The notes below the pieces were generated by a model. It was not told where the DNA came from, did not search any database, and saw nothing but the letters and a program-made list of their open reading frames with translations. This document shows positions 5,510-6,191 of a stretch of DNA of 6,191 nt, one piece after another. This stretch comes from MKRK01 sp001896915 (GTDB lineage: Bacteria; Bacillota; Clostridia; Oscillospirales; Acutalibacteraceae): the NCBI GenBank assembly GCA_937973935.1, contig CALJJF010000097.1, positions 1 to 6,191 on the forward strand. The letters are read 5' to 3'. Positions within the stretch are counted from its first letter, which is position 1. Each line of letters begins with the position of its first letter. Position numbers and translations under genes: made by a program.

Positions 5510-6190
5510 CTAGTCTTCTTTTCTTTTCTTTGAAGCTACGAGTACAGCACCGGCAGCAACAGTAAGAATTACGAAGCCAATCGGATTCATACCGCCAGTT
5601 TTAACATCGTTGCTCTTTGTAGTAGTTGTAGTAGTTGTAGTAGTTGCATCTGTAGCAGCAGCTTCCACAATATCCAAAGAGAACGGAACTGTATAGGTGT
5701 CTAACGGTAATGTTTCATTATCACCAGCATCTGCGACAGCTGCTGCTTCTACGATTGAGAAAGCAAGTGATCCATCAGTGATGCCTGATTTAACTTTAAA
5801 TGTGATTTTAAATAGATCAGTTGTGTTTTTAGAAATCGGTGTTGGATTTGTTTGATTCATGTCATCAACATAGAAAACAGTGATTACACCGTCGTTGACG
5901 CTTGTTTCGAAGTTATCTTTCGAAGCATCCATAGCAATCGCTGTAATTTTGTCAACTGTCAGCTTTGAGCTGTCAAAATTGATATCAAAACCAAATCCTA
6001 CGATATCTTTATCGGTGTCATTGGCAGCAGTTACAACAACATCAAATGTTGAACCGGCAGCAACAGTAGTGCTGGGGAAGGAAAATCCAAAGCCAAGTGC
6101 ATTGTCGGGAATCGTTGTAGTAGTTGTGGTATCAGGTTCAGTTACAGGAGTAGAAGTTACAGGAGTAGAAGTTACAGGAGTAGAAGTTAC
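5510..6190 (-). CDS. Cohesin-like surface protein with Thr linkers and membrane/wall anchor (3' part)
   Basis: The 226 C-terminal residues are visible and the N-terminus is off the right edge; the ATG at 5932 is internal. In order: VTSTP pentapeptide repeats (1-17), a short Thr run (21-26), a beta-rich domain of about 145 residues (31-176), a nine-Thr linker (183-191), the sequence SNDVKTGG (193-200), a hydrophobic helix (about 203-219) and the basic tail SKKRKED. The domain pattern (S-F-P-S-T-T-V-A-A-G-S-T-F-D-V-V-V, then GFGFDINFDSSKL, and DLFKITFKVKSG) fits cohesin modules, which bind dockerins in cellulosome-type complexes. The tail is laid out like a sortase signal but reads DVKTG instead of LPxTG, so it may be a variant sorting motif or simply a membrane anchor. 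It probably displays the domain outside the wall. Cohesin assignment is from pattern and needs a profile search; other carbohydrate-binding beta-sandwiches are possible. Confidence 0.72.
   Translation of the reverse strand, partial: VTSTPVTSTPVTSTPVTEPDTTTTTTIPDNALGFGFSFPSTTVAAGSTFDVVVTAANDTDKDIVGFGFDINFDSSKLTVDKITAIAMDASKDNFETSVNDGVITVFYVDDMNQTNPTPISKNTTDLFKITFKVKSGITDGSLAFSIVEAAAVADAGDNETLPLDTYTVPFSLDIVEAAATDATTTTTTTTTKSNDVKTGGMNPIGFVILTVAAGAVLVASKKRKED
5619..5645 (-). repeat. Three exact 9-bp tandem repeats coding for Thr
   Basis: GTAGTAGTT (plus strand) occurs three times without a gap and encodes the nine-Thr linker before the anchor of the surface protein. Exact identity suggests recent slippage expansion; units of 9 bp keep the reading frame. 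Confidence 0.9.
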
Positions 6191-6191
6191 A
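6141..6191 (-). repeat. 15-bp tandem repeats coding for VTSTP
   Basis: Unit GTTACAGGAGTAGAA (plus strand) occurs three times exactly (6141-6155, 6156-6170, 6171-6185) and a fourth copy begins at 6186 and is cut by the edge. It encodes a Thr/Pro-rich pentapeptide linker; copy number is unknown because the array leaves the window. Confidence 0.92.

Noticed and set aside
6141..6191. CRISPR-like array
   Set aside because: Repeats are adjacent 15-mers without spacers and are in-frame coding repeats.

Overview
The window looks like chromosomal DNA of a low-GC Gram-positive bacterium, probably a gut or rumen clostridium of the Oscillospiraceae/Ruminococcaceae type (inference). The evidence is consensus sigma-A promoters (TTGACA-17-TATAAT), AGGAGG-type ribosome binding sites, many U-tract terminators, a lipobox protein, and an apparent cohesin-domain surface protein with a Thr-rich linker and a sortase-like tail.

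Layout. 1-348 (-): 5' part of dapF (diaminopimelate epimerase), driven by a perfect consensus promoter and a short structured leader that ends in a terminator-like hairpin. 349-856: about 500 bp with no convincing gene except the dapF control region and a 52-nt inverted repeat. 857-1558 (+): histidine-phosphatase (phosphoglycerate mutase-like) protein. 1627-2085 (+): unrecognised single-pass membrane protein with its own near-consensus promoter. 2140-2177: long bidirectional terminator. 2220-3711 (-): three genes in an apparent operon, read as a six-helix membrane protein with a His-rich N-terminus, a DUF4829-like lipoprotein and an 82-residue Gly-rich membrane protein. 3799-5465: about 1.6 kb of AT-rich, gene-poor DNA. 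It holds a 32-nt palindrome, a candidate ~64-nt small RNA with its own promoter, phased A-tracts and terminator (minus strand), and a decayed IS200-type tnpA fragment. 5466-6191 (-): terminator and 3' part of the cohesin-like, Thr-linker, membrane-anchored surface protein, which continues off the right edge.

The genes do not form one pathway. dapF is housekeeping (lysine/peptidoglycan). The three-gene minus-strand cluster is an envelope module of unknown role. The surface protein would display a cohesin-like domain outside the wall. The gene-poor stretch beside it, with transposase debris and isolated hairpins, looks like an accessory or decaying region. The most promising undescribed items are the compact small-RNA locus at 4757-4892 and the structured dapF leader.
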